Assembly: GCA_945859605.1 (NCBI GenBank)
Contig: OX243815.1
Location: 26,843,301-26,907,300, forward strand
Reading direction: 5' to 3'
Length of the DNA stretch: 64,000 bases
Source: Lumbricus rubellus
Lineage: Eukaryota > Annelida > Clitellata > Crassiclitellata > Lumbricidae
In this document: positions 22,101 through 32,455 of the stretch, one piece after another
Layout: the number at the start of each line of letters is the position of its first letter
How positions within the stretch are numbered: the stretch's first letter is position 1
Program-made: the position numbers and the translations under genes
Notes under the pieces: generated by a model
The model's database searches: none
Told to the model about the DNA's origin: nothing
The model's input: only the letters and a program-made list of their open reading frames with translations

Positions 22101-22621
22101 TAATTTGGGCACTGTATCAATGAACAGTGGGATTAGCATATCCTCGCTGGCAAGTGCATGGTAGGATAACTAACCTGGTTGTTCTGCGAATGGCTTCAAA
22201 TTACCAGACCGAGTTAACGTCTTAACAGGTTAGTTTGTCCGGCAATTATTCGGGGAAATACAATTAATTTTGCAGAAAGTTTTTGCGAGAAATAAGGGAT
22301 ACCGACGATTTTGATACTACCAAGAAATTAGCCACAGGAGATGAGCCTGGATTAGCGTCAGAGCGATATTAAGTGATCTATGGAATTCATCGTTGTCGAT
22401 GCTCTCATATGTTAAACAGAATCGATTATTTATAATCGCATAGATGTAGGCCTATCAGTCATTCGAGGATTTAGACTTTGGATGATGATTCATTAACCCC
22501 GTACTGATTGGCAGAAATAATTTTTACTTTGCGATGCGTTTGATGAATTTTATTTATTCCTGTGAATTTTGCCATACGCTTTCAACTTTTTGTATGCTGA
22601 TAAGCATACAAACGCATAACC
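19160..22621. other. non-coding, no gene recognised (3.4 kb)
   Basis: No gene is supported. Short frames at 19299-19671 and 20788-21047 have no motifs. A pyrimidine-rich CTT/CTC stretch lies at about 19965-20150. The phrase AGTCCTATT is repeated near 20370-20392. Some of this could be intron or regulatory DNA. Confidence 0.4.
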
Positions 22622-22800
22622 CAGAAAGACTTGGCGAAGCACGGTTATTCAGGATTTGAAAGGCGGCGGAATGACGTGGGAGGATGCTAACATGGCTGCG
22701 GAGGACAGGATAACGTGGAGAGGCTGTGTCGCCCGATGCGCTACCAGCGCGAGGAAGGACTAAGTGCTAAGTAAGTGATAAGCATTTAGCTAGTTAAATA
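22622..22800 (+). pseudogene. 5'-truncated RTE-like LINE, C-terminus and 3' end
   Basis: The + strand reads PRKTWRSTVIQDLKGGG, then MTWEDANMAAEDRITWRG, then a Cys-containing CVARCATSARKD and a stop (TAA 22761-22763). This is the standard C-terminal signature of RTE-type LINE proteins (R-K-T-W-R...D-L...W-E-D-A...D-R..W-R). Only the last 46 or so codons are present. They are followed by a short AT-rich 3' tail ending near ATAAAAAAATTAT. It is a typical severely truncated insertion. The upstream junction is at the TAA just before the proline codon. Confidence 0.8.
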
Positions 22801-24065
22801 AAAAAATTATATTTCAAACGATGGACTTATGTCTTTGAGAGTCATGTTTTCTTAATAGTTTATCAATACTTATAGGCTACTAGGCCTATATGCCACTATT
22901 TCGCAAGGGTAGCCTAAGTTAATTTCTAGACCGGGTACTGTAAGACAATTTTACAGTCTCACTGCAGTTTCAGTTTCGACACAAGCATTTTAAGGCATTT
23001 GTCGCACTCCCGTGTAGATGGTTCTATTTAAAATCTTAAATAACCAAGTAACCTACATTACGACGAGTTATACAAAAGTACACATAGGCCACGATAGCCT
23101 TATTGCGTTATTTTGCGGCGTACAAAAACATTCTAAAAGCATAATATATCTTATAACGCACTACCAAATATAAACGTAGGCTACAGAACAGACTTATTAA
23201 AGCACTACAGTCCTCTTGCAGTAGGTTAACTCACAGAGTCACAGAGTCACTCACAGATTTTTTTTATAGCGCATCATTAATTGGTATATCAATCTCAGAC
23301 CTGTTTAGTTATGATGCATGAACGAGTCCCAAAAACAATCGCATATAATTATAGCAGCTATTGCTTATCGCTGTCGTCTTAGTATTAGAGTATAATTACG
23401 AATTTATCGAATGTCTTCGTGGTTCTCTGCTTACCGTCGCGAATCGACTGCGGCGTCCGAACGTCAAGACAAATAACGACGGTCTCTCCTCTTCTTCGGC
23501 TGCTGTTCGATTCGAGACTAAAAGACCGAATAACTGCAGCAGACCACCAACCTTCAGATGAACATCGGTCGGTCGCTCGGTTGGCAGAGAGCAGGCACGG
23601 AGCAGGCATGGAGCAGGCGGGAGAGGCAGGCATGGAGCAGGCATGCAGGTTTAGGCCTATCGAGAAAGCCGTCCACTTAACACTTCTGCTGCATGCATGA
23701 GCCGACTTTACACAGTCTACATGTAGTGAGTGATGTCTTGATCTGCAATGATCCGCAGTTGTAGTTAGTTGGTCGATGCATTCGCTTCTGCTGATGATGC
23801 TGATGATGATGTAGCTGCTTTTCTCTGCTGCTGCAGCAGTCACATGCATTGCAGTGAGGAACAATGTCGTTTAATGTCAATTCTACGAACTGTTCGCGTA
23901 TATTATACATATAGGCCTGGGTCTACTAGTTTTATGTTCACGTAAATAATTATATTGTTATCCGCGTTGTTCAGTCGATTGTGAAGTATCCACACCTCTT
24001 ACTGAACTGAAATGTTGAATTGCAACCGAGAACGAAATAATGTTGAACCTCCGGAAGTTCATGGA
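22801..24065. other. non-coding, no gene recognised
   Basis: No gene is supported. A small GC-rich tandem piece, units of GGAGCAGGCATGGAGCAGGC, lies at about 23586-23648. Overlapping frames around 23385-23910 look like chance frames in GC-richer sequence. Confidence 0.4.
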
Positions 24066-24171
24066 AGTCATTTCGTCACCATCATCATCACCACCATCGT
24101 CATTGTCGTCATCGTCGTCGTCATCATCATCATCATCATCATCATCATTATCATTATCGTCGTCTGTGTCG

Positions 24172-24220
<49 letters not shown>

Positions 24221-24246
24221 TATCATTATCGTCGTCGTCTGTGTCG

Positions 24247-24278
<32 letters not shown>

Positions 24279-24302
24279 GTCGTCGTCGTCGTCGTCGTCG
24301 GA
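24066..24302. repeat. TCA/TCG trinucleotide microsatellite, about 235 bp
   Basis: (TCA)n interrupted by TTATCATTATCGTCGTC. The interruption TTATCATTATCGTCGTCTGT occurs twice, about 74 bp apart, so a larger unit has duplicated. Frames give poly-Ser or poly-Ile or poly-Met and are not genes. Confidence 0.95.
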
Positions 24303-24764
24303 ATTAGAAGCAGAGACTACTTTCCAGTTCCGTGAATGATGATCTGAAGATGATTTTTATCAGTGCATGACTCTAGAGTTGCAATGTAGATTGTAATTCT
24401 CCTGGAAGACGCAACTCTACATGTAAGTGTCAAAAGAAAACGAAAGAATCCGGTTTCGACAGCAAGACATAAATAAGAGCTAATTAATCAAAAATAGTTT
24501 CTGGTTCCGTAACTAATATTTTCGGTTAGATGCGCAGTCAGCACAGTTCAGAATAAATTATTAGCCTATACGACCGTTTTCAAAAAGTGTTTGGAAAATA
24601 AAACTCGATTAAAGAAAAATCTATGCCATCTTCTATGGGCTTGTTTTTTATTGGGATATATATGAGAGTCGACTATATCATGTTTACTTCCGATAAACAC
24701 ACATAGACGACGATTAGTCGTTTTATAATATGCAAGCCTAATGCCACGGTAGCAGACTCGCGTT
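24303..24764. other. non-coding, no recognised feature
   Basis: No gene is recognised. An inverted pair, GAGTTGCAATGTAGATT against GCAACTCTACATGTA, lies near 24372-24425. Confidence 0.35.
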
Positions 24765-24772
24765 CATACAGA

Positions 24773-25134
24773 CATGGGCGCCCGCACATAGGGGCAAGGG
24801 GGCACTTGCCACCCCTGGAAAATTGAAACCTATTTTTCTCACTACTACTTTTGGGGTTTATAACAAATTTCTTTGCATTAGAGAATTAAACAACTTACTT
24901 TTAACTAATACTTTTCGATTTTTTAGACAAATTTCCATGCAAAAAGAAACAATTCATATTAGAAATTTTGAAATTTAGTGAAACTGAGAAATTTTCGGCA
25001 AGAAACCTCTGTGAAAAATACCCATGCATGTTCTTAACTCCCCGCTTTGCATTTTTTTGACCTTCTGCTAAAAGTCTTTAACGTTGACCATCGTGTTTTG
25101 CCCCCTCCTGCAAACATTTCTGCGGGCGCCCATG
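24773..25134. mobile_element. hAT-like MITE, 362 bp, perfect 8-bp target duplication
   Basis: The ends CATGGGCGCCCGCA and TGCGGGCGCCCATG are perfect inverted repeats. The flanks are the perfect 8-mer CATACAGA (24765-24772 and 25135-25142). It has an AT-rich interior and no coding sequence. It is related by its end (CATGGGCGyCCGC) to the MITE at 32142-32447. Confidence 0.95.
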
Positions 25135-25142
25135 CATACAGA

Positions 25143-25636
25143 AATTGTCCACGGTGTGATATCGATTGATATGTCGTCATATCGTCTTGTTGTCCACTGC
25201 TGCACGTTCTTATTGGCTGGCGGCTTTCGCGCGCTAATGCGGAAATCCACGACGTCGACATTCCTTTGCATGCCTCTTTTAAAAGCATCATTTTTTCACG
25301 CACCTATTTTCTAACGGGGGATGGGAGGTTCATTATCATGCGTTGATCACGTGCTTTAATTATGATTGCGACCACGCATCGTGTTGGACATGACCGAATT
25401 GGTGTGGCGTAGACTGGCGAGTAAATATATTCATTAATTAATTAATTAAATTAATTTGTATAGCGTCTCTTAAAGGAACTACTCAGAGGTGCTCCCAATC
25501 GCATCGCGGTCAAATAAAGCTGTTTTACTAAAAGAGAGGAATACATGATGAGTTCTAGACAGGAAGCCGGGCGTCAATGAGAGGCCTGCAGGTCGGGGTT
25601 CTACCACCGAGGTACGGTTCTGCATATATAATTATA
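25143..25636. other. non-coding; SINE-like fragment inside
   Basis: No gene is recognised. (ATTA)n occurs near 25430-25450. Around 25455-25510 TATAGCGTCTCTTAAAGG and ACTCAGAGGTGCTCCCAAT resemble the 3' part of the main SINE family in minus orientation. Confidence 0.45.
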
Positions 25637-25638
25637 TA

Positions 25639-26265
25639 CACTGTGCCCCATAAAAAAACACACCAAAAAACTTTGTCATGAAACGCATGTAAGTCTAATG
25701 TTAAATAAGAAAAAGTAATGTTTCATTTAAGAAGATGTTCGAAGTGATGCCCCTTCGCTTGAACGCAGGCTCTCAGCCTTGGTCGCCACTGTTCAATAGC
25801 TTTGTCAATGACACTCTGCTTCAACTGTGCCCACACAACGATGAGGCGCTCCTTCAACTCGTTGATGTCCCGTATTGCTGTCTGGTAGACGCGTTCCTGT
25901 ATTAGACCCCAAATTCTGTAGTCAACGGGATTGAGGTCTGGCGAGTTTGCTGGCCAGAGTTCCGGTCCAATGAAGCTTGGTGTTTCACGTCGCAGCAACG
26001 CAATGGTGTCCTTTGCGCGATGTGCCGGGGCGCTGTCCTGTTGGAGAATGAATAAGTCGCTTGACATCCCCTGATCGCTGGCAACATCTGCTCCATCAAC
26101 AGGATACTCCTGTAATATTCGCCGATGACCTCACCCCAGGTTCAACGAAGAACAATTCCGTGGCAAAATTATTTGAGAAACAACGTACAAACTTTTATTA
26201 CAATTGGCTTAGTTTTATAGAAGATTTTTGAAAAGGTTTTTGGGTTTTTTTTATGGGGCACAGTG
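25639..26265 (-). mobile_element. DD37D mariner-like element, internally deleted, copy B (627 bp)
   Basis: TA-flanked (25637-25638 and 26266-26267), with the same inverted ends as copy A at 17312-17928 and the opposite orientation. It keeps a slightly different part of the gene: the block before the second Asp (GEYYRSILLMEQMLPAI) is still readable on the minus strand at about 26130-26070, in a shifted frame. The two copies therefore suffered different internal deletions. Confidence 0.95.
25723..26055 (-). pseudogene. DD37D mariner-like transposase, C-terminal part
   Basis: The minus-strand frame contains FILQQDSAPAHRAKDT (second catalytic Asp) and LWPANSPDLNPVDYRIW (third Asp, 37 residues later), and ends FEHLLK before its stop. 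Only a handful of residues differ from the copy at 17503-17844, for example Glu for Lys before LWPANS and Asn for Ser in the INELKER block. There is no start codon and no first Asp. The upstream block encoding EVIGEYYRSILLMEQ is out of frame. Confidence 0.95.
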
Positions 26266-26267
26266 TA

Positions 26268-26817
26268 TATTATATAATATACCTGTAATATATATATATA
26301 TTATAGTGTATAATGAGGGCGCACGCTTGAGAAAGGGTAAAAGTCCATTTTGAACTGATTTGCTGCCTTAGAGGGAAGAGTAATGTAAAAGGCAGACCTA
26401 ATTTCGTTCATCAGGGCCAGGGTTGCCGCAAAAAGCACGAGTTGGGCTACTTTTCAATGCGTTCGCGACTGAAAATTTCGTCCAGGCGATTTCTATTATT
26501 TGGGTCATATTTATACTTTTGAATTGTCCTCGATTGTTACGGGAACATATTGAATGCTTGTATAAATTGAAAGCATCGGGTTGCTCTATATATAATTCTA
26601 TTGGCCTGAATAAATAGCAACAGTTACTGTCATTGCATGATGGCGCTTACTCGAAAATAAATACATTCTCTACGGAGTGTGGAATTCTGGATTGTGGAAT
26701 TCTGGATTGCTCTTCGGTTAGCACTGACGTGATCCAAAAATAATAAGAATTAATTATAGTTATAGATGCAGCTGAGAATGCGAATAGATCCTGAACTGTA
26801 AATGAACGTCAAACTTA
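26268..26817. other. non-coding, no recognised feature
   Basis: No gene is recognised. A short direct repeat TGTGGAATTCTGGATTG occurs twice around 26680-26712. Confidence 0.4.
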
Positions 26818-26819
26818 TA

Positions 26820-26906
26820 CACCGTGGTTAAAAAAGTAGGCCAAAGATGTCATGAGGTATTAGAGATACATGCAAAACAATTTGGCTTACTTTTTTAACC
26901 ACGGTG
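26820..26906. mobile_element. 87-bp miniature mariner-like element
   Basis: It consists almost only of two inverted ends, CACCGTGGTTAAAAAAGTAG and CTTACTTTTTTAACCACGGTG (26-bp arms), flanked by TA (26818-26819 and 26907-26908). The ends match the family at 640-1847. Inside is one remaining subterminal piece (CATGAGGTATTAGAGATACATGC). At 87 bp it is among the smallest end-plus-end elements one could expect to be mobilised. Confidence 0.9.
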
Positions 26907-26908
26907 TA

Positions 26909-28892
26909 TTATCATCTTTTACTATCGTTTCTAATGCGTGAAGCTAGAGAAGTGCATAGAGGTTTAAGCCAAAAGTGTTTTGCTCATTTCCAGCAATCAG
27001 AGCTCATCCACATGATTAGGCCTACCGTTGCTTTGGCTATAGTCAGCCGCAGAAGATCTGATAGGCTTTAGTGTTATTAATATTATATTTGTCACAGGTA
27101 GAGATGGAGGCAGGTATCCGGGTGGGCAAAATCTTTCTTTTTAGCTAAACATCTAGTCCAAGGCCATTGCTGCTTATCTTAGACATGCGCTGCAGCTTAA
27201 AATAATGCCTTCGTAATAATTATTCGTTATCAAAATGAAACTTACAAATAGTAATGATATAATAGCAGCAGATGATATTAACTATGTCTGGCTAACTCGA
27301 CCGAATAGTTAATTGTCGAACACAATTAGCTTTCTTTCGGCTAATAACTGATTTCTTTACGTTAGTCGGCATTCAAAATTCAATATCAAGAACTTTAACA
27401 GGGAACAAAACGCGACATGAGTTACTGTTACCAAGAGTTACCAAGAAGACCGCCAACCGAATAATAAGTTAATAACTCATTGCAGAATTCAACCATGCGT
27501 GGCAGGAAGAGAATTTGATTCTGAGATCTGTAAGGAATAAAAGCTATCGGCACTACACGTGTAACACTAGATGTATAGTATTTAAAAAAAACTACAGCGA
27601 TATACTCGTATCGGTGCAGTACTGCTATCGCTTGGTACACTGACTATAGACTGTCACGCCATTAACAGTCGTCGTCGAATGTTAAAAGTCATCGACAACA
27701 GACTTGTTTTGTTGCGTCAAATTATTATTTTCAGGAGCAGCGAGAATTTCTGCGAATGGTTGCATGCTTGAGGCGCGTGTCTTTTGTGCTAGGTTACATG
27801 AAGTATATATGTTCAACGCTGCAGGCCAATCCAGCAATGTATAATACTCCTATCATTCCATCGATTATATATATATAGGCATATATAGAAATAATAGAAT
27901 GTCATAATGTTAGGTTTTTTATAAACAGTGCATTAAGAATGTAAGAACACACCGTATACGTAGATCATAGGAATGGCATATAGGGCTGTGGGCCTAAGGA
28001 CACCATCTCAGTTCCACATGTACAGTCAATAATATAGGAAAGAGTTGAAAGAAAACTGGTCCTCAGTACAGTATAAGACGTAAAGCATGTGTCCATTACG
28101 CGAGAATGAACAAAACACGGTGTAGATATAATGAACTTACATCACCAATTTTCACCATTCTGCACAGCTACATGCAACGATGCGCCTAAGTGGTGACGTC
28201 TCCTTTCCAGCCATAGGCACACGTATTGAAGCCTGGAACAAATATCGCGGTATATATATATATATACATACATAAAAATATACATCTGAATGTGTGTCCT
28301 GTGTGTGCGCATTTTTATCTGTATATTATATACATTGTATGCTGTAGTGTTATACATAGTTTATGTGTGTGCGTTTCTATATAATATATGTATAATTTAT
28401 ACAGTCTATGTATTGCATATGTATGTGTGTAATGTGTATGAGCAATGATCACTTATTACTTGTTAGGTATGTTCGTTAGGTAGGCTACTGAATGTAAGCT
28501 AAGCATGTCTGTATGATGGTCATCTGTTGTATTTTTTTTTAATTAACCGAATTTTATCTGGCCTACTTGCGGACAGTTAAGCATACGAGTTATGTCGCTG
28601 TTTTGCACGGTTGTTGACAAAAATCTCTGCACCATCTTAACGGCGAATATAGGATCGTATACCGTACGCATTGTAATGAAAGTAAGTTGCCTGAATGGTG
28701 TACACATGAAGTATATAGGTTAGTCAATGCTTAGTATACATTAACGGAGAGGATGGAGGTTTGGCTCCCTGCTCGATAGATAACATTGAACCACGGTTGC
28801 CTGTTTATCTCAAGCTGAGTCTGTTCACAGAGAAGTCTTCGATATGTACAGCGTTTGTAGTTGATAGCAAAGAGATAGGGTCCATGGCATCA
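26909..28892. other. non-coding, no gene recognised (2 kb)
   Basis: No gene is supported. Short AT runs lie near 27860-27885 and 28250-28265, and a TATG/TGTG-rich stretch at about 28310-28440. Confidence 0.4.
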
Positions 28893-29026
28893 TGTAGCTG
28901 TTATTTGGCTATCCTGCAGCTGTTATTTGGCTATCGTGCAGCTGTTATTTGGCTATCATGTAGCTGTTATTTGGATATATTATCATGCGGCTGTTATTTG
29001 GCTATCATGTGGCTGTTATTTCCTAT
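28893..29026. repeat. 22-bp minisatellite (AGCTGTTATTTGGCTATC...), 6 copies
   Basis: The unit AGCTGTTATTTGGCTATC plus four variable bases (CTGC, GTGC, ATGT) repeats five to six times. The fourth copy has a small insertion (GATATATTATC). Confidence 0.9.
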
Positions 29027-29312
29027 AAGCTTAGCCTACCTCTGTGGACAAAATGCCTAACGTCTGCAACAACAAGCAGTTGAAATGTCAAAGGCAAGCT
29101 CGCTGCTAATGGTTTGAACCGTGATATAGAATCCCCCGCAATGGGCGATCTTGCCGGGGGCAAATGTAGGTTTTCGATATAGAATAATGCGGCTAATTTC
29201 AACGAACTGAGATATAGCCGACGTTAATGGAGCCGAAATGTTTAGCCGAGGAACGCAGGTCGCCCGAAAAGAGATCTTGAATTGCACCATACATGTATAC
29301 GTCTTTAGGCAG

Positions 29313-29667
29313 AGAGGATAGAGAAGGCGGAGAGGATAGAGAAGGCAGAGAGGTTAGAGAAGGCAGAGAGGATAGAGAAGGCAGGGAGGATAGAGAAAGC
29401 AGAGAGGATAGAGAAGGCAGAGAGGATAGAGAAGGCAGAGAGGATAGAGAAGGCAGAGAGGATAGAGAAGGCAGAGAGGATAGAGAAGGCAGAGAGGTTA
29501 GAGAAGGCAGAGAGGATAGAGAAGGCAGAGAGGATAGAGAAGGCAGAGAGGATAGAGAAGGCAGAGAGGATAGAGAAGGCAGAGAGGATAGAGAAGGCAG
29601 AGAGGATAGAGAAGGCAGAGAGGATAGAGAAGGCAGAGAGGATAGAGAAGGCAGAGAGGATAAAGAT
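29313..29667. repeat. 18-bp minisatellite (GATAGAGAAGGCAGAGAG)n, about 19 copies
   Basis: A highly homogeneous purine-only 18-bp unit. Because 18 is divisible by 3, frames on both strands stay open: REGRED on the + strand, SILSAF and LLYPLC on the minus strand. A few copies have GTT for GAT or AGC for GGC. The strand asymmetry (all purines on one strand) is complete over about 350 bp, so a triplex or R-loop is possible. I do not regard it as a gene. Confidence 0.95.
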
Positions 29668-29718
29668 GGTATGAAGAGTCGAACCAGTAAAGGAGCGGAT
29701 CTCCCCTGCAGAGAACAA

Positions 29719-29903
29719 GTGGGGCGCAGTGGTATAGTGCCATGGGTATGCTCATTGCCTTGCAGTCGGAGGGTTGCAGATTCGAATCCACCTCAAGTCG
29801 CCGCGTAGGGACCTTAGGCAAGTCCTTCACTCGCAAATGCTCAGCGCTTCGGCGTGTCCGCGCTGTAGTCGGGAGCGCCTCTGAGTAGATAGCACTTACA
29901 TAC
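29719..29903 (+). mobile_element. tRNA-derived SINE (main family), plus strand
   Basis: It starts GTGGGGCGCAGTGGTATAGT (A-box region) and has a B-box-like GATTCGAATCCACCTC. The body AAGTCGCCGCGTAGGGACCT and CAGCGCTTCGGCGTGTCCGC follows, ending GGGAGCGCCTCTGAGTAGAT. Compared with other copies it lacks the middle AAACTCCGATGCAGT piece and the terminal GGCGCTATA. Confidence 0.85.
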
Positions 29904-29944
29904 AAATATGGCTTTGCTTATACCAACATTTCCATGGCTGGAGA

Positions 29945-30062
29945 CATAGTTGCAGTTTAACGTCACTGTGCAATAACAAAAACCATTAGCGACACCCTCC
30001 TTTTTAATCCAGACTCGGGACTGACACTGGCGGAGTGCAACCAGTGATGGCGAAGTTAAGTA
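29945..30062 (+). repeat. Dispersed repeat R, plus orientation, partial
   Basis: GTTGCAGTTTAACGTCACTG is followed by ACAAAAACCATTAGCGACAC, then CTCGGGACTGACACTGGCGG and AGTGCAACCAGTGATGG. It matches the copies at 14.7, 51.3 and 59.4 kb. Confidence 0.8.
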
Positions 30063-30280
30063 AGGCACTTCTACTAAGGGGAACAACCGAGACATCTAGA
30101 CCGAAATTGTTCGCTGCAATCGCAAGCCACAGGCTGTGAGGCCGTACACCTATGAAATAAAGTACCAGAAAGCTGCAAATGGAAGAAAAGAAGCAGCAGG
30201 GAGATGGTTCTCAGAAGCAGGGCTGTGAAGCTGGACGAAGAGCGTGGTCAAGATGTTAAACAGTCGGTGACCATATACGT

Positions 30281-30578
30281 TTCGGCGCTAGACAATTCGG
30301 CGCAAGAAAATTCGGCGCAGGTCGATGAGGTCATGCCCGTTAGATCAGGGTTATAGGATTAATGCCGTCGTTAGAAAACGACACGTCAGACAAATGCCAT
30401 TAAATATATTACCGGAAACCTATCCACCCGATGGTCAATAAAGAAAGAGCCGGATTGCCCAAGCACCATGCATACAGTCTGCCTCACGCGCATGCATGCA
30501 CATGAGGCAAACGGCCATGGTGCATTGGTGCTTGGAGAGTTCGGCGCCAGATATTTCGACGCAGTAAAAAGTCGACTG
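30281..30578. repeat. Region framed by TTCGGCGC motifs, with an internal large imperfect hairpin
   Basis: TTCGGCGC occurs at 30281, 30295-30303 and 30311, and again at 30540, followed by TTCGACGC. Between them, 30457-30537 can fold back: CCAAGCACCATGCATAC and CTGCCTCACG pair with CATGAGGCAAAC and ATGGTGCATTGGTGCTTGG. Clustered short direct repeats at both edges suggest an unclassified non-autonomous element, but no target-site duplication was found. Confidence 0.5.
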
Positions 30579-30876
30579 GCTTGAAATAAAATAAGCTACA
30601 GAATGTCGTTTACGTAGGATAATCGTTGCAAACTGTTTTTTTAAACTTTGTTATAATAATAATTACAACGAAAGCAAACTATTTAGCTAGCAGTTCAATA
30701 TAATATATAAAGCGCAGTGTTTTGATTCATCTCATTATTTAACTTAAGTTAGAAATGTGTTTGAGATGCAACAAACTCTCAAATCGCATTTACCAATTTT
30801 ATAACTAATTCGATCGGCAAAAATCCGATTTTTTACTGCACAAAAATAATTGTTTTACCAGTAAATTTACACCACT
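30579..30876. other. non-coding, AT-rich, no recognised feature
   Basis: No gene or repeat is recognised. Confidence 0.35.
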
Positions 30877-30884
30877 ATTCTCGC

Positions 30885-31214
30885 CAAGGCCGTAGCAAGG
30901 GGGATGTTTTGGGTGCTTGAACACTCCCCGAAATGGAAAATGTAGAAAATAATATAATGCATTTACTAGCACAAGATGTAAAAACCATGAAATAAAACCA
31001 TGAAAACACTCCCCGAAATGAAAAATGTAAACAAAATAATAGAATGCATTCTCTAGCACATAATAAAAAAACATGAAATTAGGCCCAAAAATGGTTTAAA
31101 AGCCGTTTCTGATGACTAATAAAAGGTCGCCAGAAATTCTGAAGACTAAAAAAAGGTTGTCAGAAATTCTCCGCCGAACCCCCCCCCCCAAATCAAATCC
31201 TGGCTACGGCCTTG
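30885..31214. mobile_element. hAT-like MITE (CAAGGCCGTAG family), 330 bp
   Basis: The ends are CAAGGCCGTAGCAAGG and CCTGGCTACGGCCTTG. The flanking 8-mers ATTCTCGC (30877-30884) and ATACTCGC (31215-31222) share 7 of 8 bases. Inside are duplicated blocks (ACACTCCCCGAAATG at about 30918 and 31006) and C-runs. The same family lies at 46282-46580, with a partial copy at 40029. Confidence 0.9.
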
Positions 31215-31222
31215 ATACTCGC

Positions 31223-31856
31223 AACGTTCTGCCTTCGATCACCATATCGTGACTTCGCTGAGTGCTATTGTATTACCTGCTGAGTGGTATTGTATTACCT
31301 GTTTGATTGCTTGGAACAATGGCGACGTGCAATCTTTGTCTTTCTCTTTGTCTCATAAACAAGAACAATTCGTGACACCTTCCTCTTCGTCCTGTTCTCC
31401 AATTTTTCTTTCGCTCTCACACTTGTTCTTCCATTTGTTGTTGCTCATTTATCTCTCTTCCAGTCCTTGTATTATACCTCCTCCTCCTTCTGACATTCTT
31501 CATTTTCCATTCGCTATGTTAGTCGATATGTTTATCTTTCTTCTACTCTATCATTTTAGTTTTCACATTCTTCTTCACCTCCCCCTTTCGTTCATCACTC
31601 CTCCTAAATTTCCACTTCTTCCTTTCTTTCTTCCTTCCTTCCTTCCGTCCTTCCATCATTCCGTCCTTTCGTCCTTCCGTCCATTAATCCATGCATCAAT
31701 TCATCCATTCATCCATCCATTCATCCATCCTTCCTTCTTCGTATTCTGCTTCTTCATCTTTCTCCTCTCCTCTTGATTTTTCTCCTTTCCTTTCTTCTTC
31801 TCCGTTTGCTCCACGCTCTTTTATTCTTGTTAGTTCTCTAATTCTTACTACTTTCT
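31223..31856. other. pyrimidine-rich non-coding DNA with CCTT/CATC runs
   Basis: The + strand is strongly C/T biased, with (CCTT)n and (CCAT)n runs at about 31620-31735. Frames through it (for example 31249-31776) are a by-product of this composition. No gene is supported. Confidence 0.6.
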
Positions 31857-31864
31857 TCTTCGCT

Positions 31865-32031
31865 CATGGACGGAGTTTGGTTTCCGTTCTTGGGAGGGCT
31901 AATCCCGAGTCTGGGCTTTATTGGGAGGGTTATAACCCCGAAAAAGGTCACCATTTTCATGGTAAAAAAGTTGAATCTGGACCTTCTTGGAGGGGCTTAG
32001 TCCCCCTAGTCCCTGATAAACTCCGCCCATG
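31865..32031. mobile_element. hAT-like MITE, 167 bp, perfect 8-bp target duplication
   Basis: The ends CATGGACGGAGTTT and AAACTCCGCCCATG are inverted. The flanks are the perfect 8-mer TCTTCGCT (31857-31864 and 32032-32039). It sits 110 bp from another MITE (32142). Confidence 0.92.
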
Positions 32032-32141
32032 TCTTCGCTCTCTCGCGTTCTCACATTCTATGAGTTTTCTTCCTCATTATAATCCGCCTTTTCTTCCTTT
32101 TAATTTTCGCCATCTTACCTTCCCTTCTCTTTCCCTGCCTC

Positions 32142-32447
32142 CATGGGCGTCCGCAGCGGGGCGCAAGGGGGCGCAAGTGCGCCCCCCTGGATTTTTCGCA
32201 TAGTTGCACATAAACTTAGGTTATTTGGTTGTGATTGTTACAACGCGGTTTTCAATGTGATTATTGATTCGTTCTACAAGTTGAACCTATATATCTTTAT
32301 TTGGGCGTATAACGTATACATGTAGGTAGGCTATAGTATTCTCTGGTGGTAATATGAAAATTCAAACTGTCACCCATTAAATTTAGACCATGTGACAATT
32401 ATTTAAAAGTTTACGCCCTCCTAGAAAAATTCCTGCGGACGCCCATG
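32142..32447. mobile_element. hAT-like MITE, 306 bp, perfect 8-bp target duplication
   Basis: The ends CATGGGCGTCCGCA and TGCGGACGCCCATG are perfect inverted repeats. The flanks are the perfect 8-mer CCTGCCTC (32134-32141 and 32448-32455). It is related by its ends to the element at 24773-25134. Confidence 0.95.
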
Positions 32448-32455
32448 CCTGCCTC

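Noticed and set aside
29293..29808. 171-codon frame of REGRED repeats
   Set aside because: It is a by-product of an 18-bp minisatellite; the other strand is equally open and the end runs into a SINE.
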